From the NCBI GenBank assembly GCA_009746045.1, contig RPFO01000102.1, positions 1,700,483 to 1,764,482 on the forward strand: a stretch of DNA of 64,000 nucleotides, written 5' to 3'. A program made the position numbers and the translations under genes. Shown piece by piece: positions 13,827 to 23,479 of this stretch (position 1 is its first letter; each line of letters starts with the position of its first letter). Source of the stretch: Mesostigma viride (lineage: Eukaryota > Streptophyta > Mesostigmatophyceae > Mesostigmatales > Mesostigmataceae). The notes under the pieces were generated by a model. It had not been told where the DNA came from, did not search any database, and saw only the letters and a program-made list of their open reading frames with translations.

Positions 13827-14049
13827 CACGTCGTTCGTCACTGCACCTATTCTTAGGACTGAGTTTTTGGGTTTCGTAGAAAATTCGCCCAAGTCGGAAT
13901 GTTTGTCAAAAAAATTTCCTCAAAATTTATTCAAATACTACGTGAAATGACCTTTCTTAGACATATTTTTGCGATTTTTTTGGATTTTGTTTGGGCGGCT
14001 AAATGTACGGTCAAAGTACAGGTGGTAAGGGTACTTTTTCACGTGAAAC

Positions 14050-14271
14050 GTGAGTTCCGGAAATGCACGACCTAGCCATGGCGGCTTGCGCCCATGCATG
14101 CAGTTTACGTTTGCGGACGATTTAGCTGGTAAAACCCAGGAAATAGATTTTATATGTCCTAAAGATGACACAAACCAATTTTTAGCTCCCGGGGATGCGA
14201 TTTACCAGGTGTCGGCACTGCTCTTGCTGGAAAAAACTGCGACCAGGCAGGTTGACGGAATTGATGACTAA
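14050..14271 (+). CDS. Short ORF in the AT-rich insert, unrecognised
   Basis: A 73-residue frame beginning MSSGNARPSHGGLRPCMQFT, with acidic/polar sequence (KTQEIDFICPKDDTNQF) and DAIYQVSALLLLEKTATRQ near its end. No family recognised. Codon use is more AT-rich than in nearby LINE genes. It may be an exon or remnant of the inserted element's own gene. Confidence 0.25.
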   Translation: MSSGNARPSHGGLRPCMQFTFADDLAGKTQEIDFICPKDDTNQFLAPGDAIYQVSALLLLEKTATRQVDGIDD

Positions 14272-14363
14272 ATTTACTTTACGGTGCAGTTCGAAGGGTT
14301 TATATGATTCTTTCTACTTATTATCATGCATGTGTGTAGAATTAAGTCAGTGGCAGTAAAGGT

Positions 14364-14780
14364 TTGATTATTTCGACCACTCTGTCATGTCGTGGTTTGT
14401 GTGCCGCAAGTGTCACTTTTGCGGGCACCGCCTGGGCCAAGATAACGCCATCCGTGAACGGTAAAGCTGAAATATCGTCACCTCATCGTTTTGTTATGTC
14501 CTTACACGAGTTTGAGCTTGCAAGGCGCTGTCAGTTTCGAATCTTGATGCGCTTTCTTGACCGTTGCCTGCCCCTCTCTAAACCCTCCATTTTTTATGAT
14601 GTTACCAGGCATTTGCCTTACCCTAGCGTACTTTTGCAGTTTTTTAGGCGCTGCATGGGTTTAAATACCTTCATAGATGTTAGTTATTCTTTTGCTACGT
14701 TCATACTGCGTGATTGTATGGCCATGGGCTGCATCCAGCGTGCTTTCAAGCTTATACGGGTGAGTGAAGAATCTTGGTGA
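14364..14780 (+). CDS. ORF in the AT-rich insert, unrecognised
   Basis: A 138-residue frame with many Cys, Phe and Arg residues; it includes HEFELARRCQFRILMRFLD and SVLLQFFRRCMGLNTF. The second half looks like a globular helical domain but matches nothing I know. A genuine start is uncertain. Context suggests it belongs to the inserted element, not to a host gene. Confidence 0.3.
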   Translation: MIISTTLSCRGLCAASVTFAGTAWAKITPSVNGKAEISSPHRFVMSLHEFELARRCQFRILMRFLDRCLPLSKPSIFYDVTRHLPYPSVLLQFFRRCMGLNTFIDVSYSFATFILRDCMAMGCIQRAFKLIRVSEESW

Positions 14781-15090
14781 TAAACCACTGTCATCATGTG
14801 CCAGCAAGTATGTTGGCCATGCCATGGCAAGGCAAAACAGTGTTAGCCATCTCTATTCTTGTTAAAAACAATTGAAATATGCTTAATCTACCCATTATAT
14901 TGGTGGTTAAGGCTCATAATAAAACCCTTTGTAGGTAGGTATCAATGCCCATTCCCTACGTGCGTGCATAGGCTCTCACACATATACTAAGGTATAATAT
15001 AACTGCAATATGATGATGCAAGTATGTTTTCCTGTTATGCTAGAAGGGAAATGAGTTGATTGGCATGGTTGGTTGCCACGGTGGTGTGTA

Positions 15091-17880
15091 GTATCAAAGA
15101 GACAACCAGCGCAGGCCAGAAATCGGGAGAATCCGGACCATGGTAGCTCGAGCCTGCCGTTATCTTTTCCGCGTTTTCGAGTCGTTCAGGATGATGAAGA
15201 TGAATGGTGATGGAAATGTGTATCCTTGTGCATTGAAATTATGGCTGGCTTACGTGTGGAGCGACTAGATGACCTAGACGGTGGGGCCGGAAACAGCATG
15301 CTTGATCAGGGCGTGTGTTTCTAGCCTAACTGGCCGGGAGTGTCTAGTGGTGAGCACCATTGCTGCGATCGCTCTCCCACCATTTACGAGGAAATACCCG
15401 CAAATGGAAAACCACTGAAAAGGTCTAGCTAGTCAGTCATCACGTTAGCCATGCCATGATTCCAAACGTCCAAGAACTGCACACGGTGCAAAGGCAAAAA
15501 GCCGGAGGACAGCACTTTCAAATGTGCGGCGGGAACCAAAAGCCCGCGGATGCCAGAAAACATCGTGTTGCGGCAGCGACGCGACGATGTGGACAACGAA
15601 TCCAGTGCCAAGCTCGGAACGGCCGCAAAGGAGATCTGGCATCACAGGGTTCAGATGTGCGGAGATACTATGCGATCCAGCCGGTCCACGACCTGTTTGT
15701 AGAGCTTGTGCCAAGGGGCAGCACCGAACAGATGTGGGTGACGTTGCAAAAAACATCGGACTTGACGGAGCATAATGGCTCGGTCATAGTCTTTGACCAA
15801 TAAACGCTGCAAGAGTTCAACAAGAGTCGTGATGAAATCAACACGATAAGAACAAAGACGGGAAAAACGATGTAACTGAGAAAGAACAACACCATATTTT
15901 GCTGTGTGGGAAAGGAGACTGTGAATATCGGGGTAACGAATAAAAGGAATTTGCTGGTATTTAGGATCCTTGCGCTTATCATAGATAGCCGTACGCCAGC
16001 CCTTCTTGTTATGGGTAATGTTAAGATCGAGGTAATTGCAATGAGTATCCTCCGACGTGAGCTTTAATGTGAGGGACGCTTGCGGGTAGATGCCAGGCAG
16101 ACCAGCGGTGATATACAAATGGGTTGCGAAATCAGGGTTGTCGAAAGCGATGACATCATCAATGTATCGACATGTATGGATAAAACGCCTGATGAGAACA
16201 TCATCGTTTGAGGCAATGAGATTCTCCATGAATGCAAGCTCATAAGTGTATAGATAGAGGTTTGCAAGGAGCCCGGCACAGTTAGTGCCCATAGGGATGC
16301 CGATAGCTTGTTGGTATACATTGCCCGCAAAACAGATGAAGGTGTTATCAACAAGATAAGAGATCCAATGGACAAGGTCAGCCTTCGTGATAATATAATT
16401 ATAACCATCCCGCACGATAGCACCTGCCGCGATCCCTGAGAGCCACGTTGCCGTGGGCTTGGTCTGAGAAACACGCACGTGCAGGTGGTTGCGCCCGTGA
16501 GGCCTACGTGCATACAGACGAGTAAGGAGGCTATCTAAACGAGCTTTCAAATCGTGCAAATCTAGTGTGGTATATAGAGTGGTGAAATCATAGGTGGCTA
16601 TGGGCATAGGTATACGTTTCTCTGCTGCTGTCTTAGAACGGCTAAGGGCGGCAAGGCGTAGGCGTACTTGGGCTGAGTCTATGACGATCCAACTACCAGC
16701 GCATTCATACCCGGCATTCGACAGCACCTCCACCCATAATGCATTGGCTTCGGGGAGAAGAGCATTCAAAGCATGGCAGATGAGTTTCGAGAGAGGCATC
16801 AGTGGGGCTGAATGCGACGCAGCAATGGTGCGCAAAGCAACAGGAGTTTTGTGCAGCTTAAGAGTGAGATACAGATATGGGAACGTAGTGGTGGTGGCGC
16901 GTCGCTGCCGCTTAAGGAATGCCCGAGCAAAAATGTTTTGGCTGTGCAGAAAAGCCCGATGAGCAGCGGTGATACTGGCGGTGGACTGTGCACGCTGAAC
17001 ATAGGTAGGGCTGGACGCCAACTCGTGTTGCAAAGTAGCAAGGTAGTGCTTCTTGCATATGAAAGCAAAGTTGTTGGCACTCTTGTCAACACACGTGATG
17101 ATAAAGTCCTGCTTGAAGTGGTCAAGAAGTGCTTTATCTGTGGTGTTGAGCCAGGTGGTGCGGTGGACCTGCTGGAGACGGTAATCAAGCCTGGTGAGAC
17201 GTGCATTGCATTCGTGAATGACGGCGCGAAACCACGGTTCCATGGCAAGGGGAGCAAGCTGTAGGTCCGTGCTCATGGCATTGCAAAATTTGCGCAGTGA
17301 TGTGGAGAGCAGTGCATTCACCTCTTTGGCACACGTGCGCTGGACCCACGGCCGAAACTTGGTGCCTTTGGCAAAAAGGTCTACAAGCGTGTGGCTCGGC
17401 AGGATGCTGAGGTCAGCGGTCATGACGTGCTGTGAGGTGGGATCAAGGTACTTGAAATACCGTTGTTGTTGGCAGGGGCAGGGCCCTGCCAAGATGGTGG
17501 CCAGCTCGGTGGGCGTTGTATCGCGGCTGACCTTCCCGTTGCTGAAAACCATTTGTCCCAAGGTGGGAGAGTAATGCCAGGCAGCAATGGGAGTGCCGAA
17601 AGTGTTGCGCACCACGAGCGGCATCGCAGCCTGCACTTGCGGCAAATGCAGAATGTGTGGCAAACACAGCTCATCCATCGCAGCATGAATGAAAGGTGAG
17701 ATCAGCAAACGGCGCGGACGCAGTGCATCTGCATTCCCATTGACACGGTGCCGAATGATACGTGAGAGAAGGCCTCGCAGACTAGTGGCATGGGAGCGGG
17801 GGACTTGCAGATCAGCTGGGGAGCACGACCCGACGAGTATGACCGCACTTACATGCTTGCACATTGCTAGCAACCTCGAA
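15091..17880 (-). mobile_element. Penelope-like RT element (copy 2, ORF intact)
   Basis: Minus-strand element with a single 740-codon RT ORF and a 3' UTR of about 560 bp ending at TATCAAAGAGACAACC. Two further 3' fragments of the family (5737-6384 and 49865-50311) define the 3' boundary. The 5' limit (about 17880) is inferred from the ORF start. No long terminal repeat and no TSD was found. Confidence 0.75.
15651..17873 (-). CDS. Reverse transcriptase, Penelope-like type
   Basis: 740 residues, uninterrupted. RT blocks in order: a basic-acidic lead-in FIITCVDKSANNFAFICKKH (about 280-300); FPYLYLTLKLHKTPVALRTI (about 345-365); motif A TYDFTTLYTTLDLHDL (about 440); QQAIGIPMGTNCAGLLANLY (about 540); and the catalytic RYIDDVIAFDNPDF (about 590). 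The DK-KKH block, the K-x-H-K block and the GIPMGTNCAGLLAN and YIDD boxes resemble Penelope-like RTs rather than LINE RTs (which have GCVLSP and YADD). I see no GIY-YIG endonuclease at either end, so it would be an endonuclease-lacking type unless that part is lost upstream. The exact clade is not assignable by eye. An intact frame amid decayed neighbours suggests recent arrival. Confidence 0.7.
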   Translation of the reverse strand: MLAMCKHVSAVILVGSCSPADLQVPRSHATSLRGLLSRIIRHRVNGNADALRPRRLLISPFIHAAMDELCLPHILHLPQVQAAMPLVVRNTFGTPIAAWHYSPTLGQMVFSNGKVSRDTTPTELATILAGPCPCQQQRYFKYLDPTSQHVMTADLSILPSHTLVDLFAKGTKFRPWVQRTCAKEVNALLSTSLRKFCNAMSTDLQLAPLAMEPWFRAVIHECNARLTRLDYRLQQVHRTTWLNTTDKALLDHFKQDFIITCVDKSANNFAFICKKHYLATLQHELASSPTYVQRAQSTASITAAHRAFLHSQNIFARAFLKRQRRATTTTFPYLYLTLKLHKTPVALRTIAASHSAPLMPLSKLICHALNALLPEANALWVEVLSNAGYECAGSWIVIDSAQVRLRLAALSRSKTAAEKRIPMPIATYDFTTLYTTLDLHDLKARLDSLLTRLYARRPHGRNHLHVRVSQTKPTATWLSGIAAGAIVRDGYNYIITKADLVHWISYLVDNTFICFAGNVYQQAIGIPMGTNCAGLLANLYLYTYELAFMENLIASNDDVLIRRFIHTCRYIDDVIAFDNPDFATHLYITAGLPGIYPQASLTLKLTSEDTHCNYLDLNITHNKKGWRTAIYDKRKDPKYQQIPFIRYPDIHSLLSHTAKYGVVLSQLHRFSRLCSYRVDFITTLVELLQRLLVKDYDRAIMLRQVRCFLQRHPHLFGAAPWHKLYKQVVDRLDRIVSPHI

Positions 17881-18178
17881 ACCCATTCTTAGGGCTGGTG
17901 GTTTTTGGTGAGTTTCAGGTAGAGGCTGTGGCCAAATTGAGCCCAGTTTTTTGCCATGTTTCAAGAACTATATTGTTTACACGCCTATATTTTTTCAACA
18001 TGCATATGGATTTTATTGAATTTTCCCAACTCGTCCTTCCACAGAAAATTGCCAAATCGCGAGCATGGGTTGACACCCTTGTAAAATTTTACATGATTTG
18101 GTCAACATATGATTTTTTAGGCATATGCCCAAGCATTAGCATGATATTGAGTGCTCTGATGCATATCAAACATATGGG

Positions 18179-19433
18179 TTTGCGGATGACTGTAGGTGTA
18201 AGTTGGCGATGCCATGGTAACCGGAGACGTCCGTCCTATAGTCAGCAAAATTGGTGCGAGAGGTCCCCAGTTCGATTAATTAATTAATTAATTAATTAAA
18301 CTCGTGCTCCCGTTGGGGAGTCACGGAGCACCGAAGTGCTTTTAATCCCTGTGTGTGCACTACAGGAGAAAGGGCAGAGACCCCCAGTCTCCTTCATGCC
18401 AAAGGCATGCCACAGCTGCAATCGGGCGCGGCTAGCTAAAAGGACAGGCTAACGATCCGGCAAACTGTGGGTGCAATAAGACCCATGTGAGCATATCATA
18501 GCAAGGAGCGTGGGCAAGTAATCTGAACATAGCCAGGGCGTAGCATGGCTGTACTAGGACTAGGCTATGGCTGGTTGTGTACCGTGCGTTGGCGGCACGT
18601 GACTAGGTGTGTTGGCACAGCTAGGCAACATTCTAGGCATGGCTGCCTTAGCGGCAGTGACGCCAATGGTTACAAGCTAGGGCTATTGCTATTCTAGCCC
18701 GCTGGGGGCGTCCACATCTTGTGGTTGATCATCAGGTCCCCGCCCCTCCAGTACACCTTGGGCTTCTGGGGGTCCTGCTTATGGCGGAGGTATTCCGGCC
18801 ACAGGTCGCGTCGCTGCTGTTGCTGAGCGGGGGTGAGGTCGTCATCCAGCGTCCAGGTGAGGTCGTGCAACCGCTTGCGACGAGAGAGGAACCGCTGCTT
18901 ATCCTCAGGGGAGGAGAAGGTGAGTAGTTCGATTCCGGTCGGATTCATTTGCAGATCGCGTTTTTCCGCGTTTTCCGCGGCCCGGTACTGAACGCAAATG
19001 GTTTTCACCTTTGCGGAGTGCCTGATCAAATATACGCTTGGCTGATTTCGATAGTACCGGCTACGCCCCCTTCTACTAAAAAGAAGGATTCAGCCGTGTT
19101 CAGCCCGTCTCACGGTGCGAGACTGAACAAGTCTCGCGTGCAGACACGTGTGTAGTACTCCTACACACAGATCTCGAGTGATTTATCTAGTACCAAATCC
19201 GAAAGGCTTGCATCACTCCCCGGACAGGAGAACTTTTGCGGATGACTGTAGGTGTAAGTTGGCGATGCCATGGTAACCGGAGACGTCCGTCCTATAGTCA
19301 GCAAAATTGGTGCGAGAGGTCCCCAGTTCGATTCCGGTCGGATTCATTTGCAGATCGCGTTTTTCCGCGTTTTCCGCGGCCCGGTACTGAACGCAAATGG
19401 TTTTCACCTTTGCGGAGTGCCTGATCAAATATG
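18179..19433. repeat. Duplicated 197-bp block, one copy split by F1-2
   Basis: The block from TTTGCGGATGACTG to GCCTGATCAAATAT is present at 18179-19033 (interrupted by F1-2 and its TSD) and at 19235-19433 (uninterrupted). About 200 bp of unrelated sequence lies between the copies. Confidence 0.9.
18278..18925 (-). mobile_element. F1-2: 5'-truncated ORF1-only element
   Basis: Minus-strand copy keeping the last 70 or so codons of F1 ORF1 (stop near 18694), the 3' UTR, the UUCG and CAAC hairpins (18327-18340 and 18307-18320) and an AATT tail. The 9-bp TSD AGTTCGATT lies at 18269-18277 and 18926-18934. The neighbouring duplicate at about 19325 is the empty site. Confidence 0.9.
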
Positions 19434-19512
19434 GGGTACCCCCCTACCCTTACCGCTACATGATCTCAAAGTTGGCATACTCAGTCCGCTATTTTTAGGA
19501 CTGAGTTTTGAC

Positions 19513-19703
19513 GTACGACGTGCTTGTCCCCCATGGACTTAAAGGTGAGAAGCACGGGTGCCGGGCCAGCCTTACCCCGCGCGCGGGGGAGGCGGACAGC
19601 CGACATGTCCGGCAGCTCACCAGTGAGTTGCATGGGGGCAAGAATGTCGCGCTTAAGTGCCGTGAGAAGGCTCGTCGGGGTCTCACCTGCCGGCTGGTCG
19701 AGG
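19513..19703 (-). pseudogene. F2-A ORF1 fragment (RRM-like part)
   Basis: Aligns with 28808-28990 of F2-B. On the minus strand it gives QPAGETPTSL, then LKRDILAPMQLTGEL, MSAVRLPRARGKAGPAPVL and LLTFKSMGDK. Its 5' end meets the TSD at 19704, so F2-A is 5'-truncated within ORF1. Confidence 0.8.
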
Positions 19704-21256
19704 TAGCGACCTTAGTGGGCCCCATGCGCAGGGCGGCTGGCTCTATGCTCCCTCGGCGGCGATGTGTATGCTTGGACTACATACTTCAATGTGCGCAAGT
19801 GCTGGCGCTCTTCCATCATCGATGCCCGTACGCTGACCACCCCCAGCCAGTGTCTCATCGGATCACCGCATGGTCACTGCAACCTTGCGCCTACGTCTTC
19901 AGGCCCCTGCGCGCCGCCGCCCCCGGCCCCGCCCTGACTGGACCTGCTTATGCCCCGTCCGTGGGCGCAGGGAGAAGTGGTCAGAGTATGACATACGCCG
20001 CGATGCAATCAGGTCTGCCTTCGTGGACGCGCAACCTTTGATGTACCTGGATGCAGATCGCGGTGTAAATCTCACGCCACCCTAGACCCTAGTGCCCTAC
20101 GAACTGTTCATGCGATCGGTGGAGCTTGGCTCTAAGCTTCTCCCCGAGCAACCCCGCGCCCGACCAGCCCCGCTCTACCTGTGCGACGCCCGGGTGGTTG
20201 CCGCCCGGCTGGCGCTAGCGCAGGCCCGCCGCCGCGGGGAGGACCTGTACCCGTACCAGGAACGGCTTACTCAAGCATATACTGCCGCACATGCGGAGGA
20301 GGTGGAGACACTTGCCGCAGAAATCAATCGCCACAAGGCCGCCAACCAGCTCAAGGCGGCCTGGCGCTCTCTCGACCGTCTCACCGGCCGGACGGCGAGA
20401 AACGCAACGGGCTGACATCCCAGGCACCCCCATGGTGAACGCCTTGAGATCGATTTGGTTCAGCTCCCAAGCCAAACTATCGCGGGGGCCCCTGGCCCGC
20501 CCCCGGCCCCGCTTGACCCCACTGCAATTACTGCACGCCCTGCGGCCAGCCGAGGCGGCCCCATTGAGCCCCCGCAGGCGCCCACCATGAGTGAGTGAGA
20601 CGGACTACCTGGTCCCACCGCTCTCCGGCCCCCTGGTGGACGGCCCCCACGACGAGTGGACTCCCCAGGAATGGGCTGCTGCCATCTCCACCCTCCGCAA
20701 TGATGCTGCCATGGGAGTGGACAATATTTCACCGGAGGTGGTTAAGATGCCTGACGGCTTGAGCCTTTCCTCCGGGGTGTTTGCAACAGGATTCTAAGAG
20801 ATGGCCTCCCCCCGCCGACGTACGTATTGGAAGACCGCTGTCCGGATCACAGTGCTCTACAAGGGCAAGGGGTCCGCTGCGGATACCGGCAACTACCGCG
20901 GCCTCCAAAGCTGCATGCTGAAAGTCTTCATGCGTCTCCTGCTGAACCGCATGGCGCGCCAGCCTCGATCCCCACCTAGGTGAGTCCCAGCTGGGCTTCC
21001 GTGTTGGCGGTCGCAATTGTGTTATGGTCACCATTACCGCGCGCCGCCTGATCGAGGAAGTGGGCCGCCTGGCCCCCGGCCTCTTGCCATTGCTATTGAT
21101 CTTCGTGGATTACAACAAGGCATTCGATACGGTTATATGGGACGCCCTGTGGGTGGTCCTTCACCTGTTCCGTGTCCCATCGTACATCGTTGAGATCATC
21201 CGCCAGTTCTATTTAAAAAATTAAAAGTACATGCCTCCGTTGGGAGATCATGTAGC

Positions 21257-22866
21257 CAGAGTGCAATCGTACGTTATACGCGTTATACGGTCACGGTGGA
21301 GTATAATGTATAATACGGTATAATACGGTATAATACGGTATTATACGTTTTCGTACGGACACACTCAGAATACTCTGATTTTACACATTTTAAGACACCC
21401 ACCATCAATCCACATGTTTTTAACACTGTTTTGGACATAATCCAAGGTTGCCCTACCCTCGGCTATACTCTATACGGTGGATATTGTGGACACGATCGAT
21501 ATATTGCATGTCATACTGAGAATGTAAACGTGCGCATGCATAATTGTGTGTATGTGTATAACTGTATATATGTGGCTTTATATTGGTTATGTTTACTTGG
21601 GTGCCTTCACTTTGATGCAAGTAATTATATATGGTAAAAAGGCCAGCAATAACTAGGGGACCGTGCAGTGGGCCAGCAAGGGGCCAACATGTTAAACATG
21701 GCTAAACAGGTGGGGATGTGATAATAAGTAACTCACATATTCTCACCTTCCATACAACAACCTTGTTTTCCAGCAGGCTGAAGAGCATGACAGGCGTCTA
21801 TGAGCTCGCCAGCTCCTTGCAACGGTGATGCCGCTCCCAGGCAGCTAGGGTCCTTGACTACGCAATATAGAATGTCTACCGTGTGAAAACCTCCATACAG
21901 GAAGCGTAGCAAAGCCAGATAACTGCCCGATCAATTCTGGGTAGCTTTAGGAAGCATGGCATACGCAGCGTAAGGAAAACCATTGAAAGCTGCGGAAAAT
22001 CTGATAGCACAACTGCAACAAGTGGAGAACAAAATAGCAAGAAAAACCCAGAAACGGCGCAAAAAGTTTCATGCCAGGTTCATTAAGAGCGCAAACAGAC
22101 TGGGCGGTGACATGCGGCAAATCAACGTACCACGGCCGGCATTATTTCCTACCCAGGCGCGCAAGAAAAGCCAGCCAGCCATGGATGGATTAACCGCGGA
22201 TCGCGCAGGCCTGAACGAAATCATTTTAGAAATGACAGGAAATGGCCGCAGATCGAAGATGCTTAGGTTATTTTCATGGTGTCCGTTACTAAACGGCTCT
22301 TGCTGCATCAAAATAACCCACGAATATCGAGTTCTACCGTCGCAGGCACACATGCTAGATTATTCATCGCGGCCAAATTGTTGGATGAGACCCCCGTGCA
22401 AATCTGTACCAACAAAGGCAGCGAATTTGCAAATAGTGCAGATCTTGCTATGAAACATCATAATAGAACATCACTTTTAACCATCGGCTTAATTTTTTCG
22501 CCTGTCGCCCGCCGGATTAGCCATATTTTAACGGCACGCACGTCGCCATGGCCACCTCCGCACGGTGCGCGCACTGTGCACCACAATTTCAAAATAAGAT
22601 CGCGTCGAATTGTGAAAGTTCAGACGGGTCAGTACTTAGTAGAGATACGAAATCTGTTGCTTCAAATCGTTGCCCTGTCGTTCTGGCATCCTAGCCGCGC
22701 AAAACGTAAAAAAAACGCGGAAAACACGGCATTATACGGTATAATACGGTATAATACGTCATTATGCGCTAAAACGTATTACGTATGAAAAATCATACGC
22801 TCAAAGCCAGCGTATTACGTATTATACCGTATTATACCGTATTATACGGCGTATGATTGCACTCTG
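21257..22866. mobile_element. hAT-like non-autonomous element (hAT-2)
   Basis: The ends CAGAGTGCAATC and GATTGCACTCTG are perfect 12-bp inverted repeats. The flanks are CATGTAGC (21249-21256) and C(TG)ATGTAGC (22867-22876), an 8-bp TSD with a 2-nt insertion. RT-B1 and RT-B3 show the uninterrupted target CATGTAGCACATATT. Sub-terminal zones carry repeated TATAATACGG in both orientations. No transposase motif was found; the longest frames (21983-22453, 22276-22788) match nothing I know. Confidence 0.8.
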
Positions 22867-22976
22867 CTGATGTAGCACATATTCCTTGATGGGTGGTGGA
22901 GTGGAGAGAGCCACGTAATCGGACTAACCTAACGCTAATCTAGCTAGCCTAGAAAAATCCTAACTACCCTACTCAT

Positions 22977-23479
22977 CAAAACGCCTCCTCCTCTTGGGGG
23001 GAGGTGGCCAGCTTGCCCACAGGGTCGGGCGTGCCTTGACAATCTTCTGCCACCGCGTCTTGTTCTGCATCATTGGCAGTCCAAAGACGGGAGAGAGAGT
23101 GGATGCGGTAATTAAACTGGGCTGGGACCAGTAGGTCATCCAGCAACATCTGGACATAGTTCGTGGCATGTTTCCCTACCCTTTAATTTGGGAATGCCCT
23201 TGGGGCCAGGCCAGGTCGGAATGTGCCGCCCTGGCTGGCCAAGCCGCTGGGGGCCGGCCAGACCAAGGGCGGTGTCGACCTGGCTGGTGCGAGCAAGGTG
23301 TCCCACAAATGCTATCCTACGCTGTCTAATTTCGTCCGAAATACGAGGCATGCCCTGATACAAAGACTCTGATGGCGGGCGCTTGGAAAACCCTACGTTC
23401 AGGACCTGTCGGAGCATCCTGTAAACTGTGCCGTCTAGCCTAGATGCCAGTGTGCGGGGATGAGGGTCCACGCCTCGGC
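22977..23479 (-). pseudogene. RT-B2 reverse transcriptase C-terminal tail
   Basis: Carries MLRQVLNVGFSKRPPSESLY, RRIAFVGHLARTSQVDTALG and LAGPQRLGQPGRHIPTWPGP, parallel to residues about 200-280 of the RT-B1 fragment. A frameshift lies near 23185. Confidence 0.85.

Larger units (their letters stand above)
13827..19512. mobile_element. 5.7-kb insert of unclear type inside F2-A ORF1
   Basis: This segment separates two adjacent ORF1 pieces of F2-A, so it was inserted. The ends carry imperfect 14-bp inverted repeats (CACGTCGTTCGTCA at 13827; TGACGTACGACGTG at 19509), but much of the right one also aligns to ORF1, so it may be target. TTAGGACTGAGTTTT occurs as a direct repeat just inside both ends (about 13853 and 19494). 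Without its own inserts it is about 2.2 kb and more AT-rich than its surroundings. It holds two short unrecognised ORFs. It could be a DNA transposon or composite debris. Confidence 0.5.
9395..19703 (-). mobile_element. F2-A: ORF1-only retroelement, split by two inserts
   Basis: Minus-strand F2-family copy bounded by the 11-bp TSD TAGCGACCTTA (9384-9394 and 19704-19714). Its own sequence is only about 0.9 kb in three pieces. Piece 1, 19703 to about 19513, and piece 2, from 13826, encode parts of the ORF1 RRM-like region. The rest of piece 2 holds the ORF1 C-terminus (stop near 13620) and UTR down to 13530. Piece 3, 9794-9395, is 3' UTR with the terminal hairpin at 9418-9431. RT-B1 splits the UTR and a 5.7-kb insert splits ORF1. 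Alignment by eye to the unbroken paralogue F2-B (28167-30096) confirms the order. Confidence 0.85.
21213..23479 (-). mobile_element. RT-B2: 5'-truncated LINE copy inside L1-A
   Basis: The TSD is GCCAGTTCTAT (21202-21212 and 23480-23490). The 3' tail and hairpin (CTCC-GTTG-GGAG on the plus strand at 21235-21246; the outer pair is a C-A mismatch) are followed, after hAT-2, by UTR and the RT C-terminus (23471-22977, nearly identical to 9954-10440 of RT-B1). It is truncated just before the thumb region. Confidence 0.9.

Noticed and set aside
13827-19522. A clean terminal-inverted-repeat transposon bounded by CACGTCGTTCGTCA and TGACGTACGACGTG
   Set aside because: Part of the right repeat aligns with F2 ORF1 sequence (GAACGACAGCTTG in F2-B) and no TSD is present, so I keep only an insert of unclear type.
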